Shown: in pieces, positions 42,336-53,778 of the stretch | Position numbering within the stretch: the first letter of the stretch is position 1 | Layout of the letters: every line of letters starts with the position of its first letter | Assembly: GCA_030704615.1 (NCBI GenBank) | Contig: CM060734.1 | Span: 32,628,042 to 32,692,041, forward strand | DNA from: Takakia lepidozioides | Taxonomy: Eukaryota > Streptophyta > Takakiopsida > Takakiales > Takakiaceae | DNA length: 64,000 bases | Direction: 5' to 3' | Notes under the pieces: generated by a model | What the model was told of the DNA's origin: nothing | What the model saw: only the letters and a program-made list of their open reading frames with translations | The model's database searches: none | Made by a program: the position numbers and the translations under genes

Positions 42336-43914
42336 TGAGCAACGCGAAGCCCTAGTAGAATAAATTAAAAATTTCCCTCATTTGCATGAAAGTGGTGAGT
42401 AGCTTGATGGTTGGATGCATTGATTGATATTTTTTGGGGTGAGGGGTTCAAATGTTTGTATATGTGGCAACTGATTAAGGCACAAAATATGTATGTTTGT
42501 TTTTCTGAGTCATGTGCATAAATGGCAGGCCCGAATCATCCAGTGTAAATCCTGGCTCTGTTTCAATGCATGACCATTTTGAAGGTATGACACATTACTC
42601 TTGATCTTCTCAGCTTTAGGCGGCCCGGAGAATGTTGCCTTCGTATTTTGATCCATTCTGTGACATTAGTGTGAGGAAGGACCAACTCTTCTGTGCCAAG
42701 ATAGATTTGTTCTTACTTGTCCAAAACACCTTGTGTGTGATTGCATAGTCTAGCTTCCATGTGAGCTTTCAAAGCTCGGGTGCTTTTGTGTTTTTGAATT
42801 TAAGCATGTTTGAGCTGCTTGGCATTGCCGCTAACTTGTGTACTTCCACTTGGAACCCTATCTCCGACTTCAAATGAGACAAAGTTACATGGAACAAGTA
42901 AGGAAGGAAGCCTAAGGAAGCCAAAATTACTCTCCAATGTACCGTTGTCGAGTGTAGACGTCTCTATTACATGCACACTATTTTCATGACCCAGGGCTCA
43001 CTTTCCACGAGCTACGGTTATTCACCAGCACGTTCTACCAACCAAGTATCTTAAGGTCAGTCTCTGGAGTTGAGGAGACGATCTCTGTGTGTAGCAAGAT
43101 GGCTAAAAGAGAAACGAACACATGGAATGCCTACTTGATTCGGCTGAAAATCAGATATTTGGCAATGTTACAAATTCTTGTAGCTGAAATTTTGAAAAGA
43201 TGGATTGAGACTGATTAGCCAGGGAGTTGGGATATTTTGTGCAATAACATGATTGAAATGGGGTTTAGAGGAATGTTTCATGGGTACTGGTCATAAGTTT
43301 AGTATGGGCCTGCCAACCTCTATCCTGAAGTTGTTCTTACTGGATGTATGACCCTCAATGTTGTGGTTATCTTGCAGGCACTAGACATATCCCCCAATCC
43401 GGGTAGGACTGATCCAATGTACATTTCTCCATAAAGTTGAAAGCATAAGCACAACCAACTTTTACTTTCCCATCTTATTCCTTACTTGTATTTCTGATAA
43501 TTGTAGCTAGTTTGTATCAAAAAGTTTCGCCCGTTTGTGTCTGGTCGTCACCTGCCAAATTAATGAACCCAGAGGCTCCACCGTGCACTCGGCTCCTGCC
43601 TCTCTAACAACTCATTCTTATGGACCTGTTGATGAGCCTACAGATTGACCCCAACGAATGGTCATGAACTTCCAAGACTCCTCAGTTTCATTCTTTCAGT
43701 ATACAGCCAAAGAAGCCTTCAGAACCCTGCTTAAAGCTTTGCAATTTCAAAGGTGAGATGGGACAGGACGGCAAATGGTTAGGCTATAACTTCATGGATG
43801 GAAATTGGAATTCGATAAGGGAGTTGGGTGTTTGGGCACATATCTGTAGCAAATAAGGCAATAGCTACAATAGGCAGTGACATTCTTCTTTCGGTGTAGA
43901 TACTACCACATCAA
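42336..43914. other. no gene recognised
   Basis: No frame above background and no repeat boundary seen. Confidence 0.45.
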
Positions 43915-44241
43915 ACATGCTCTTAGGATGTGGTGAGGAGGCTTTTGGCATGTATCAGCAAATGAAATGGGAAGGGGTGACTCCCAACCGAAAACCGTAA
44001 TTCGGATGTTCTCAATGTGTGTGCCAACCTGGCAGTCCTAGAAAAGGGCAAAGAGGTGCATGTTGACTTAATCACATCTGGAATTAAGCCAGATATTATT
44101 CTGGAGACTGCCCTTGTTGATATGTATGCAAAATGGGAAAGCATGAAGGATGCATGTCAAATTTTCAACAATATGGCTCAACAAAATGTGGTCTCATGGA
44201 ATTGCTGGATATGCTCAGCATGGGCATATATAGAGGCATAA
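43915..44241 (+). pseudogene. diverged PPR fragment (P-L-S)
   Basis: Plus-strand pieces encode GCGEEAFGMYQQMKWEGVTP (P motif), CANLAVLEKGKEVHVDLITS GIKPD (L) and [31 protein letters not shown] (S). This copy differs more from 36917-40228 than the others do and is in the opposite orientation, so it is an older duplicate. A frame break near 44000 and no downstream domains. Confidence 0.75.
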
Positions 44242-45337
44242 GCAAGCTTATTCAGCCAAAAAAGGATTCCTTTCTCTCCTATATAAAGTGCCCACATTTT
44301 ATCAGGTAGAGCCATTGTTTCCCAGTCCTTAGGTTTTTTCTTCCGTATTGGTGCAGATTTAACGTTGGTGGTGTCGCTAGCCCCTCCCCGGCGAGCCCGC
44401 CTGCCAGGCGGGCTTCTAGTTCGTCTATACTGGCATCTGACTGCTGTAATTCTGTTTCTGCTTCCCCCTGATTCTTATCCGCAGGGAATACGGGAGCGAG
44501 GACAAGGGACAGGGATAGGGGAGCGGGCCTGGGAACAAGGAGGGGACAGAAGAGCGGACATTGGGAACAGGGGAGCGGAGCGCTTGGACTTAAAAATATT
44601 TTTGAGATGAAAAAGTTCCATTTAGTCGTGTGTGCAATCAATCATTCATCATTATCTGATTGCAATGTTATGAACCATAGACCTCACCACCATAATCTAT
44701 ATCACCTTGCCACCACACTACCATCCACATCTTGCCCAAGCTCTAGGTTTTTAATCACTAGGGCTTCGCGTTGCTCCGCACTACTAGCGACGAATTCTGA
44801 GAACTACGTTCAATTTTTCACAAAAAAAGGGGTGGGTCATCCCCACTATGATACATGCAGAGATCCCGTGATTTGTTTTTTTCTGGAAGAAAAATGGCAG
44901 ATCTGCATTTCAATGTTCAATTTTCACAAGCCGCATCAATCAATATCAATATACCCAAATACCCTTACATTCACTATATGAACTTTCAAGCATCCACCGT
45001 GGGATTGGATCTTGGTGGGTTAGCGCTAGCTTTTGACAACATTCATGTAAGTTCATCAAGGGCTCCATCCAAAGCCACACCACGAGAAACAAACAAACAT
45101 GTCCAAATTAAAGATGTTGAACAAACTTGTGCACAGGGCTGCCCCTCTCATCAAGCTCATTAAAATTCGTATTCACTTCCATCTTCAAGCTTTGGACAAG
45201 CTCCACCACCCAAACCCAGAATTAGGACAGCATTCTGATTTCCATCCACTGTCACCAGAATCAGTCAAATATCACCCCTTCAGTCAAGTGCAATTGTGGG
45301 CTGACTTCCTACCTATGCCGGGTAGACCCCACTATCA
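44242..45337. other. no gene recognised; GC-rich palindrome at 44394-44414
   Basis: 44394-44414 is a near-perfect hairpin (AGCCCGCCTG, one base, CAGGCGGGCT). Frames on both strands around it (44279-44641) have no motif. Confidence 0.4.
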
Positions 45338-46602
45338 GGAAATGGTGGATGATCTGAGTAGCTACACAGATCAATGAATGAAGCAAGACACTAGCATCTT
45401 TCCAAGAAAACATCCTTTCACCAGTAATCACCACAAGAACAAATCCCATCTTCAAAGTGGTGGAAAGTAGTTAGCGTCCCATACAACAATTGCTCGGCCA
45501 ACAATCTTTGAGATGAATTTGGTGGAGGTGTGGCAGTCTCCACACACTCGAAGATTCTTGATGAGTTGTGCTGATCAGCCCAAAACCAATGGCCAAGTTC
45601 TCACTGTGGTGGCTATACATGAGCAGAATAGCTAATGAAGCAACAATCATTTTTTTTTCTTAAAATAAAAAATGGGAAGGAAGCAAGAAAATTCCTTTCC
45701 TCCACATCATGCAATAAAAAGCGTGTGTCAGGCACATACCCCGCCTCCTTCATCTGCCCAGACAATATTCTCAGCTCAGCATGGATTTCCTTAATTCTGG
45801 GATGCAACTTGTCATTTGGCTCCTTTCTAACCCCTCTGACCTTCATCATTCTTCTCACCTTTGCAGTATCATCCCACCTGCCAGCTGCAGCATGGATGTT
45901 TCATATAGCACCACATAAGTCGTGGCACCCTGTTCATCCCACTTGAGGATAGATGTTGCCACACATTCAGCCATCTCCACATTGCCATGGATTCTGCATG
46001 CACCAAGCAAGGCCTTCCACACCACAACATCTGGATTGATTGGCATTTTATTGATCGGGTCCACTGCCTCATCCAGTTGTCCCGCACGTCCAAGAAGGTC
46101 CACCATGCAGCCAAAGTGCTTTACTGTCAGATTGATACCATGATCTTCACTCAGGGAATCGAAGTAGCATCTTCCTTCATTCAGTAGGTCAGTGTGGCTG
46201 CAGGTAGAGAGAACACATATAAGCCTTGAGCACGTTGGGGAGTTGGTTGTTGTTATTGGCTAGGAACCCCACTTCTTTGTGTCTCCTTGCCAAAGTGATA
46301 CTGTCCGGCTTGAAGCCTTTCTTTTGCATTCCTTCAAATAGTTGCAGGACCTCCATATGACAACCATGTTGGGCATATACTGCGATCATCGCATTCCACG
46401 ACACCACATTTAATTCAGCTATATTGTCAAATACTCCCTTTGCATCCTCATTGCACTCACATTTCGCATACAAGTGAACCACGGCAGTGTCCAGAATGAC
46501 ATTTGGTACAATTCCAGCTTTGATGATGTCACCATGAACCTCTTTGCCCTTTTCCAGGGCTGCCAGGCTTGCACACGCTTTGCAAACGCACATTCTGAGC
46601 AT
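45338..46602 (-). pseudogene. partial copy of the PPR-DYW gene
   Basis: Minus-strand match to 36838-38100 including 3' flank. Pieces: 46189-46602 ([40 protein letters not shown]), 45855-46106 (MVDLLGRAGQLDEAVDPINK), 45613-45858 (RRMMKVRGVRKEP then HPRIKEIHAELRI) and a DYW end at 45419. The PG-box segment is deleted, an A-rich insertion interrupts the deaminase near 45650, part of the middle is deleted near 45570, and unrelated sequence is inserted near 46220-46300. Not functional. Confidence 0.85.
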
Positions 46603-48114
46603 GACAAAAGGTTATCAAATATGTTCCCGATTGAAGTGATGAACCCAAGGCGATGGGAAGGCCAAAGCCATGAGATATCAGCCTCCTCTCCCGCCATGAC
46701 CACGGTGTGGAGCAAGCAAGTCCTTCATAAGGTAATCTTCTCCAGCAAAATATGTTGGCTAATTGGGCATGGAGAGTAAGGCATCCTTGAAGGTACCTGA
46801 GATAAGCATAGAACATCTAGGGCTTATGAATGCTGAAATTTTTGAGCTAGGCCTCGGTAAGACAGCTTGCTGGAGTAGACGTGTACACCTAATACATGAT
46901 CCGGTCAATGCACATTACTCTTGTTTGCCGGTCCCCTGTAGCCGATGCCTTATGTCAGATTTAGATACCTTACGATAAGAATGAGTTCCATTTCTTTGGC
47001 TCAAATGTTTCTATGTTTCTCCTGGTTATGGCTTTGCTCTTTATAGCACCATAAAAAAATACCCAATTATGATATGCTGCTGGTAGATGTTTTTGTCTGA
47101 ATATAACCAGGTGGTAAACCCCTGCCAGACTTCATTACCTAAGTCCCAATACCTGCCCCCTTGGGTTTTGTACACATGTTTTACCCAAAACAAGGGGTGG
47201 GTAAACACTAAAAGTTTGATATAAGATTTCCCGATTGTTACTTTATGACAATCATTAGGGGCGACTATCTCTTGTTCCCTATGGCATACTGATGTGACAA
47301 TGGAGCAATGATATGACAAGCTGATGGCTTTAAAGAATTTATCTGGTAACATGCTACAATGTAGGGCAGACCTGTTTTCATGACCAGACAGTGTTCTTGA
47401 ATGTACAAGCATTGGAAACTTAGCCTCTTTTAGAAGCCGGTTACTCTAGGACACTTGATACCGTGCCAAACTGATATGGATGGATCTTTTGTGGCCAAAT
47501 CTGGTCCTTGGTTATATGCCCTTGAATGTTTACCTATTTTCCAAAACGGTAAGACATTGGTAGATGCGAAGAGAATGATTCAGGCATTGTATTCAAGTCG
47601 CTTTAGGATAAATATACCAAAGTAACCTGCAGGCCTGATGGGATGAGCAATACAGATTCTTTGTGTTTCCTATGGATGATTGCATGGCATGTAAATCTGA
47701 TTACAGCCTGTTATGGTAATGATTTCCCTACCCCAGACATAGAACTTGGTCTTGGGGCATGGAATAAGAGGTGGGAATATTACTCTACCCTGTCATTGAA
47801 ATTACACACCAGCCCCAGATCTAAAACAGATCAGGGGGCAAAAAACATGGTGTCAATAAGTGACTTGATGTGCAAAATAGGGCAGCTGATTACCCCTTGT
47901 TGTATAAGCTGCCAAATATCAGTCCGTAACCCTGCTTCGGTGATGTTCTTTATGTAAAGAAATGCTCTTATTTTGTTCTTAAGCCTTCTATGATCATAAA
48001 TGGCTTCTTTAAGACAAACAGACATTTCCAGCCATGAACAGTGATCAATGGATCCTTATTTGGACATGGATACTTACTGCTCAGTCACTTGGCACCAACA
48101 TTGAGAACACAAAT
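46603..48114. other. no gene recognised
   Basis: Open frames at 46763-46978 and 47643-47957 show nothing recognisable. Confidence 0.4.
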
Positions 48115-49082
48115 GAATGTGGCTTGCACACGCATTACAAATGCACACAAACGTTATGTGGTCGGGCTTCCCCCCTTCCCCCATCATGGACCTCTTTGCC
48201 CTTTTCCAGGGCTGCCAGGCCTGCACAAGCATTGCAAACGCTCACAAACGTGATGTGGTTGCATTTCACCCCTTCCCCCATCATTTGCTCATAGGTATGA
48301 TCCAAGGCCCTGCTGTGCATACCCTGCAAGCATGGTGTTCTATGACACCAAATCTCGTTCAGCCATATTGTTGAACACTCCCTCCACATCCTCAATGCTC
48401 CCACATTGGCATACATGTCCACGAGGGTATTGTTCAGAATCACATCTGTACAATTCCAACTTTGGCGATGCAACCATGCACCTCTTTGTCCTTTTCCAGG
48501 GCTGCCAGGCTTGCACACGCACTGCAAACGCACACAAACGTGATGTGGTCGCGCTTCAAACCCTTCCCCCATCATTTGCTCATAGGTCTCCAAGTCCTCC
48601 ATCCCACGCCCTGCTGTGCATATCCTGCAAGCATCACATTCCACGACAACAAATCTCGTTCAACCATATTGTTGAACACTCCCTCTGCATCCTCAATGCT
48701 CCCACATTTGGCATACATGTCCACCAAGGCAGTGTTCAGGATCACACCTGGTACAGTTCCAGCTTTGGCAATGCAACCATGCACCTCTTTGCCCTTTTCC
48801 AGGGCTGCCAGGCTTGCACACACCCCGCAAACGCACACAAACGTGATGTGGTCGGGCTTCACCCCTTCCCCCATCATTTGCTCATAGGCCTCCAAAGCCT
48901 CCATCCCACCCCCCTGTTGTGCATACCCTACAAGCATCGCGTTCCACGACACCACATCTTGTTCAGCCATTTGAAAACTCCCTTCGCGTCCTTCATGCAC
49001 CCACATTTGGCATACATGTCCACCAGGGCAGTGTTCAGGATGACATCTGGTACAAATCTAGCTTTGACGATGTCACCATGGA
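48115..49082 (-). pseudogene. PPR-repeat pseudogene, interrupted by LTR insertion
   Basis: Minus frames 48572-49006, 48340-48537 and 48135-48644 encode S-P-L triplets of the same family ([40 protein letters not shown]), with several one-base breaks. At 49082 the match stops in the middle of an L motif, at CACCATGGA, directly against the LTR start TGTCGCGG. Confidence 0.8.
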
Positions 49083-49807
49083 TGTCGCGGCCCTTTGCCT
49101 TGAGGGCAGGGGGTCGGGACACATGAGGGGCTGCCCCTGTGGTGGGGGCAGCAGCAGCGATAGGTATAGGGGGCTGAAGCACCCTTGAGTGCCCAAGGCA
49201 CTCAAGGACGCGGAGGCGCTCACTAGGTGGAGCCCCGCACACCGGGTTGCGGTGGGGGTGGCTCCACAAGGGGTGGTGGTAGCTTAGCGGGACTTAGTGG
49301 GGGTGGCATAGGACTCACCATGGGGGCGGAGACCTCGTGGTGGGAGTCGTGGGGAGTCTTGGGACTCATCACAGTCCATAGGGGCCGTGGTGAGCGGGCC
49401 AAGACTCACCGCAACTCATCACCGGGAGTCGAGGGTTTTCGTGGTGGTTCGCCATAAAATGGCATGGCTGGTTGTGAAACCCCCGCGGACAGCTACAGAA
49501 GTATATATAGGGAGTAGTAACCCCGAGAACGGTGCAAACCCGTTGGTGACCAAAACTAGTGAGTAAGCGAGCGAGCCGGAAAGCGACCAAAGAGTGGGAG
49601 CTGTTCCGGACTGCCATCTACCAAAGGGAATTATCCTAGTCCCAAATAGGTGGAGGGTTTAGAAGGAAGCGAAGGGGACCGTTATGTCCCGGTGAGCAGC
49701 CGAAGCTCCAAGTTGGCCCGGGCGGCCAGGTTGGGAGTCAGGCGCGCGCATCAAAGCGAGTAACTATGACTTGACGGGGAGCTTACCGAAGTGAGGTGCG
49801 CGCGACA
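49083..49807 (+). repeat. 5' LTR of plus-strand Ty3/gypsy element
   Basis: 725 bp beginning TGTCGCG and ending CGCGACA, a perfect 7-bp inverted terminal pair with TG...CA edges, directly followed by a tRNA-iMet primer-binding site. A TATATATAG box at 49503-49511 marks the probable promoter. The left edge is fixed by the PPR pseudogene it interrupts. Confidence 0.85.
49503..49511 (+). promoter_or_regulatory. LTR TATA box
   Basis: TATATATAG about 300 bp before the LTR end, the expected U3 position. Confidence 0.6.
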
Positions 49808-49809
49808 CT

Positions 49810-49821
49810 TGGTATCAGAGC
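49810..49821 (+). other. primer-binding site, initiator-Met tRNA
   Basis: TGGTATCAGAGC, complementary to the tRNA-iMet 3' end, two bases after the LTR. Confidence 0.9.
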
Positions 49822-49862
49822 TTAGAGTTCAGTACACGATCGTCCTTGGGATTGGCCTCATC

Positions 49863-51050
49863 ATGGGGTCGGGCAAGCCGAAGCGAAAGCGGAACGGCCC
49901 AAAAGATGATGATCCCGGTGAGCCCGATGGGGGCGGCGTGTCATCGAGGCGGCCGTTTGAGGAAGCGATGCATGTTTCCGAAAACGAGGCCGCCCAAGAG
50001 CGGGAGGAATCCGAGGAGTCGGAGCCCGAGGAATCCTTGAGAGCTCCGACAAACCAAGAGATGCCTCCCATGCCGGCAGCCTTTTGGGAAGGGTTGTTGG
50101 CGCAGTTTGGCGGGACGTTGAAAGACGTGTTGAAGGCGGCCAATGCCACTTCCGCTAAGGCAAAGTTTAAGGTGAAGCTAAGGAACCCGGCACCTTCAAG
50201 GGCGTCCGAAATCGGAAGGCACTCAACACCTGGCTCTTGGAGCTAGAGCAGTACTTCCGGGCGGCCAAGTTGAGTGATGAGGATCGGGTGGAAGTGGCTC
50301 CCACCTATTTGAGGGGCTATGCTCAACAATGGTGGCAGAAACGCCTTCACGACCGAGGTCCAAGCCCGGAAACCTTGAACTGGAGTGGGTTCAAGGAATT
50401 GATGAAGAGACAGTTTGTGCCTCTCAACGCGTCCTGGCTCGCCCGGGACAAGATGAGGAATTTGAATCAAACAGATGACATTCGGGGATATGTCCAGGCT
50501 TTCAATGTGTTGTTGCTCGAAGTCGCGGACATGGCAGAACCAGAAATGGTCTTCAACTTTGTGGCGGGACTGGCCCCATGGGCCAGGCGGAAGTTGGAGG
50601 AGAAGCCACCCAAGACTTTGAACGAGGCTATTGAGAGGGCTGAATGTTTCTCAGACGTCCCTAGGGATGAGAGACAAGGCCGTACGGAGCTGAACTACAA
50701 GAAGATTCGGCGGGAAGGTGACTCCTTCCGACCGGAAAAGAAGTGGGATAGGCCACACGGCAAAAATGGCACGTGGAAATCAAAAGGAGGGCCTTCACAC
50801 GTCAAGGCGGCACCCGGTGCTTCGAAAGGAAAAGCGGGTGGAGCGGCTTATGGCGGACAGAAGGCGACCTTTGATGGGTGTTTCAATTGCGGGGAGCCCG
50901 GGCACATGGCCAAGAAGTGCACGAAGCCCCGGCAATTGAACATGACTCGGGCGACCACGGAGCTGTCGGAAGATACCATCAGTCGCTTGGTGGAAGCGAT
51001 GGTCGCCAGGACTTGCAAGGTAGGCAAATTTTCTTGTGAGTTGTATCAGG
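49863..51050 (+). pseudogene. gag (capsid and CCHC nucleocapsid)
   Basis: ATG at 49863 starts a charged leader (MGSGKPKRKR). A one-base break near 50190 moves the frame to LELEQYFRAAKLSDEDRVEV, YLRGYAQQWWQKRL, FNFVAGLAPWARRKLEEKPP, the retrotransposon gag capsid pattern, and a CFNCGEPGHMAKKC zinc knuckle at about 50879-50920. Packages element RNA. The upstream ATG at 49791 lies in the LTR and is not used. Confidence 0.8.
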
Positions 51051-51476
51051 AAACTGGCGCCTTACGAAAAGGGAGTCAGTTATTGTTCGTGGATGGGATA
51101 ATATCCGGAACTAATGTGTCGTTGTTGGTGGACACAGGAGTGTCGCACTCCTTCATGACACCGGCAACGGCACGAAAGCTGGGACTCCCAACAAGTGACG
51201 TGTGGGCCTCTATTGAGGTGCGTTCTGCCAAAGGAGAACCACAGTTTGGCGACAAGGTTGGCGTTTGATGTTCCTCTTCAACTGGGGAGTTGGGAGGGAC
51301 GTGAGAACTTCACCATCTGCGAGATCGATGGAGTAGATCTCATTTTGGGGATGACCTTTTTGAGCAAATCCGGAGCGGTCATAGATGGCCGCAAGAGAGT
51401 AGTCACGCTGCCATGTGGGAATGGTGGCGAGGTCTTACGAGTGTCGGAAACGCCCAAATCGTGGGAGGGCGAATAA
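51051..51476 (+). pseudogene. retroelement aspartic protease
   Basis: SLLVDTGVSHSFM (about 51118-51156) is the active-site DTG motif with S in place of the usual A after G-V; a break near 51240 leads to FTICEIDGVDLILGMTFLSK, where ILGM is the second protease motif. Continuous with gag in the same frame at its start. Confidence 0.75.
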
Positions 51477-52480
51477 ACCTTATGTCAGCAAGGGAGTGGG
51501 CCGTGGAGGAGGCACACGAACCCCAGTTTTTGCTTTACATTACAGAAGTGAAGGGAGAAGGCGATGGGGAGCCGAGCCCAGATTGGATCAAGGGGATTTT
51601 GGAGAAATACCAGGATGTGATGCCGGAGGATTTACCAAGCGGCTTGCCACCGCGAAGAGGAGTTGACCACAAGATTGAGGTGATACCGGATCGGAACCGC
51701 CTGCCAAGGCACCCTACCGGTTGAGCCACAGGGAGTTGGTCGAGCTGAAGACTCAGCTCAAGGATCTAATGTCAAAGGGGTACATCCGGCCGAGTAAGTT
51801 ACCTTACGGAGCCCCGGTGCTATTCGCAGACAAGAAGGATGGGACGCTGCGGATGTGTGTCGATTACAGGGCTCTGAATAAGGTGACTATAAAAAACCGG
51901 TACCCTTTGCCAAGGATCGACGACCTCTTCGATCGGTTGGCAGGAGCGAAGTATTTCAGCCGGATCGACTTGCGCTCTGGCTATCATCAAATTCGGGTGG
52001 CGGAAGGAGATGAGGAGAAGACCACGTGCAGGACAAGGTATGGTTCATATGAGTTCTTGGTGATGCCTTTTGGGCTCACCAATGCACCAGCACATTTAGC
52101 ACGCTGATGAACAGCCTTTTCAGGAGTGGTTGGATGACTTTGTGATCGTGTACATTGATGATATCTTGGTGTATTCGAAAACAAAGGAGGAGCACCTGGA
52201 GCACCTCAAAAGGGTGTTCCAGAAATTACGAGAAGGGAAGCTGTATGCCAAAGCTTCAAAGTGCGAATTCGGGGTCACGAAAGTAGAGTTCTTGGGGCAT
52301 GTGATTACACAGGATGGGATCGAAATGGATGACAGAAAGGTGAGGGCGATCTTGGACTGGGAGCCTCCGACTTCGGTCCTGGGAGTGCGTTCCTTCCTAG
52401 GACTCGCCTCCTATTACCGGAAGTATGTGAGAAATTTCGCCAAGATCGCGGGGCCGCTGTCGGACCTTCTGTGTAAATCT
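51477..52480 (+). pseudogene. reverse transcriptase (Ty3/gypsy)
   Basis: Pieces: [28 protein letters not shown]; then [70 protein letters not shown]; break near 52090; VIVYIDDILVYS with the YIDD catalytic pair; FLGHVITQDGI; SFLGLASYYRKYVRNFAKIA. Frame breaks near 51715 and 52090. Confidence 0.85.
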
Positions 52481-52539
52481 AAAGTCTGGGCATGGAACAC
52501 CTTTTGTGGCCAAGCTTTTGCTGAATTGAAGCAGTGGAT

Positions 52540-53001
52540 GGCGGAAGCTCCAGTCTTGAAAATCCCGGAGTTCGATCGTCCGTTCGAGATACATACAGAT
52601 GCGTCGGACTTCGCGATTGGGGGTGTACTGATGCAAGATGGACGTCCAGTGGCTTACGAAAGTAAGAAACTGAATGAAGTGGAGCGACGGTGGCCGACGC
52701 ACGAAAAAAAGATGAAGGCGGTGGTGCACTGTCTTGAGCTCTGGCGCCACTGTGTTGGTTCCAACCCAGTGAAGGTGTTCACGGACAATGTCACGGTGAA
52801 GTATTTTTCCACGCAGCCCAAGTTCCCCAAAACAACTTAGGTGGCAAGATACTTTGGCGGTGTTCGACGTGGATATCCAGTACAAACCGGGACGAGACAA
52901 CGTGGTGGCCGATGCTTTAAGTAGAAAGCAGCAGCTCTTGTTGGTGTACAAGGGCGAGACGGCGCTCCAAAGGAAGATCCGGAAGGCTTGCCGGAAGGAT
53001 G
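52540..53001 (+). pseudogene. RNase H of plus-strand gypsy element
   Basis: FEIHTDASDFAIGGVLMQDG, RPVAYESKKL, THEKKMKAVVHCLELWRH, VFTDNVTVKYF give the D-E-D catalytic set; a break near 52838 leads to VDIQYKPGRDNVVADALSRK. Ends at RKACRKD where the element is cut. Confidence 0.85.
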
Positions 53002-53087
53002 TGTCGTGCACATACATATCGCTACACAACTACATCGCTGTCCAAACCACACCACACATATATGCACAATAAAGTAGTCTGCACAAT
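53002..53087. repeat. 86-bp direct repeat, copy 1
   Basis: TGTCGTGCACATACATATCG ... AGTCTGCACAAT; identical to 53437-53522 except one base. Marks the junction with the plus-strand gypsy element. Confidence 0.9.
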
Positions 53088-53436
53088 GATAAGAGCTTGA
53101 AAGGACATACACTCCCAACACAAAATATAAATCCATCGCTATCACTCATTTAAACTGAAGTCGAGCCAGGGGCACCCAAGCTATGGGGACTCCACCCCAC
53201 AACAACCTGTATCCCTACATAAGCACACTAAACCTAAACACATGCAGGAGCTCGGTCGCGCAGGCTCAACTCGAGAGAGATGCCTGCGCGACTGCCGCTC
53301 TCGTGAAGATAAGACAGACCAGGTGTCAAACTAAACTTGACACCTGATTTAACACTTGACCTAAATCCAAGTGTTAAATACAAATAACTAGTTTTATTCT
53401 AGCTGTTTTCACACTGTGCTTATTTAACTTGACAGC
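53088..53436. repeat. hairpin-rich spacer between the 86-bp repeats
   Basis: Perfect inverted repeats: TCGCGCAGGC/GCCTGCGCGA at 53256-53291, CAGGTGTCAA/TTGACACCTG at 53320-53346, TTTAACACTTG/CAAGTGTTAAA at 53348-53378, and the palindrome GACAGCTGTC at 53431-53440. Together with the repeats it probably forms the 3' LTR of the minus-strand element. Confidence 0.75.
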
Positions 53437-53522
53437 TGTCGTGCGCATACATATCGCTACACAACTACATCGCTGTCCAAACCACACCACACATATATGC
53501 ACAATAAAGTAGTCTGCACAAT

Positions 53523-53536
53523 CGCCCCCCTAGCTG
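53523..53536 (-). other. polypurine tract
   Basis: Minus-strand GCTAGGGGGGCGAT just upstream of the LTR-like TGTGCAGAC; the normal plus-strand priming site for retroelements. Confidence 0.6.
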
Positions 53537-53778
53537 GTGGATAGGTCCCTCTACCTCCAGATAGCTACAAGATGTAATAGCCACAGCCGTACTAAGTCCT
53601 CTATCACTGTCCCTATCGTACTCAAACTCTATAGACCAAGAGGCCGGGCAAGAGTAGCCCCATCGTTAGTCGCCGTCTTGCAATCTGTGAACTTGAGCCA
53701 GGACTTCGTGTGTTCAAGGTCTCCTAGTAGCTGGGCCTTGCGTTGCTTGTTAGCCTCCCATGGTTGTATCCACTCCCA
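53537..53778. other. 3' untranslated part of the minus-strand element
   Basis: Between the stop after the PHD finger (53779-53781) and the polypurine tract. No domain. Confidence 0.5.

Larger units (their letters stand above)
49083..53001 (+). mobile_element. Ty3/gypsy retrotransposon, 3'-truncated
   Basis: LTR, primer site, gag, protease, RT and RNase H in the Ty3/gypsy order. It stops at 53001, just after the RNase H connection (GRDNVVADALSRK), before integrase, polypurine tract and 3' LTR. The break coincides with the edge of the 86-bp repeat at 53002, so the minus-strand element probably inserted here or recombination removed the rest. Confidence 0.85.
53002..53522 (-). repeat. candidate 3' LTR (or tandem LTR ends) of the minus-strand element
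   Basis: On the minus strand, a polypurine run (TAGGGGGGCG, 53535-53524 region) directly precedes TGTGCAGAC at 53520, the expected start of a 3' LTR. The far edge at 53002 reads ...GCACGACA, ending in CA. No matching 5' LTR was found to the right, and the 86-bp duplication at both edges is unusual, so the structure is not settled. Confidence 0.5.

Noticed and set aside
44279-44641. Frame with QQSDASIDELEARLAG
   Set aside because: Briefly suggests an ESCRT-III-like tail, but the match is a few residues beside a GC palindrome and the plus strand is open too.
47643-47957. 104-codon frame
   Set aside because: No recognisable domain and no coding context.
49791-49862. Upstream in-frame ATG for gag
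   Set aside because: It lies inside the LTR before the primer-binding site; the next ATG (49863) is a better start.
53002-53522. Miniature terminal-repeat (TRIM) element
   Set aside because: Size and TG..CA edges fit, and TGATAAGAGCTT after copy 1 weakly recalls a primer site, but the polypurine tract belongs to the minus-strand element. Kept as an alternative, not a call.
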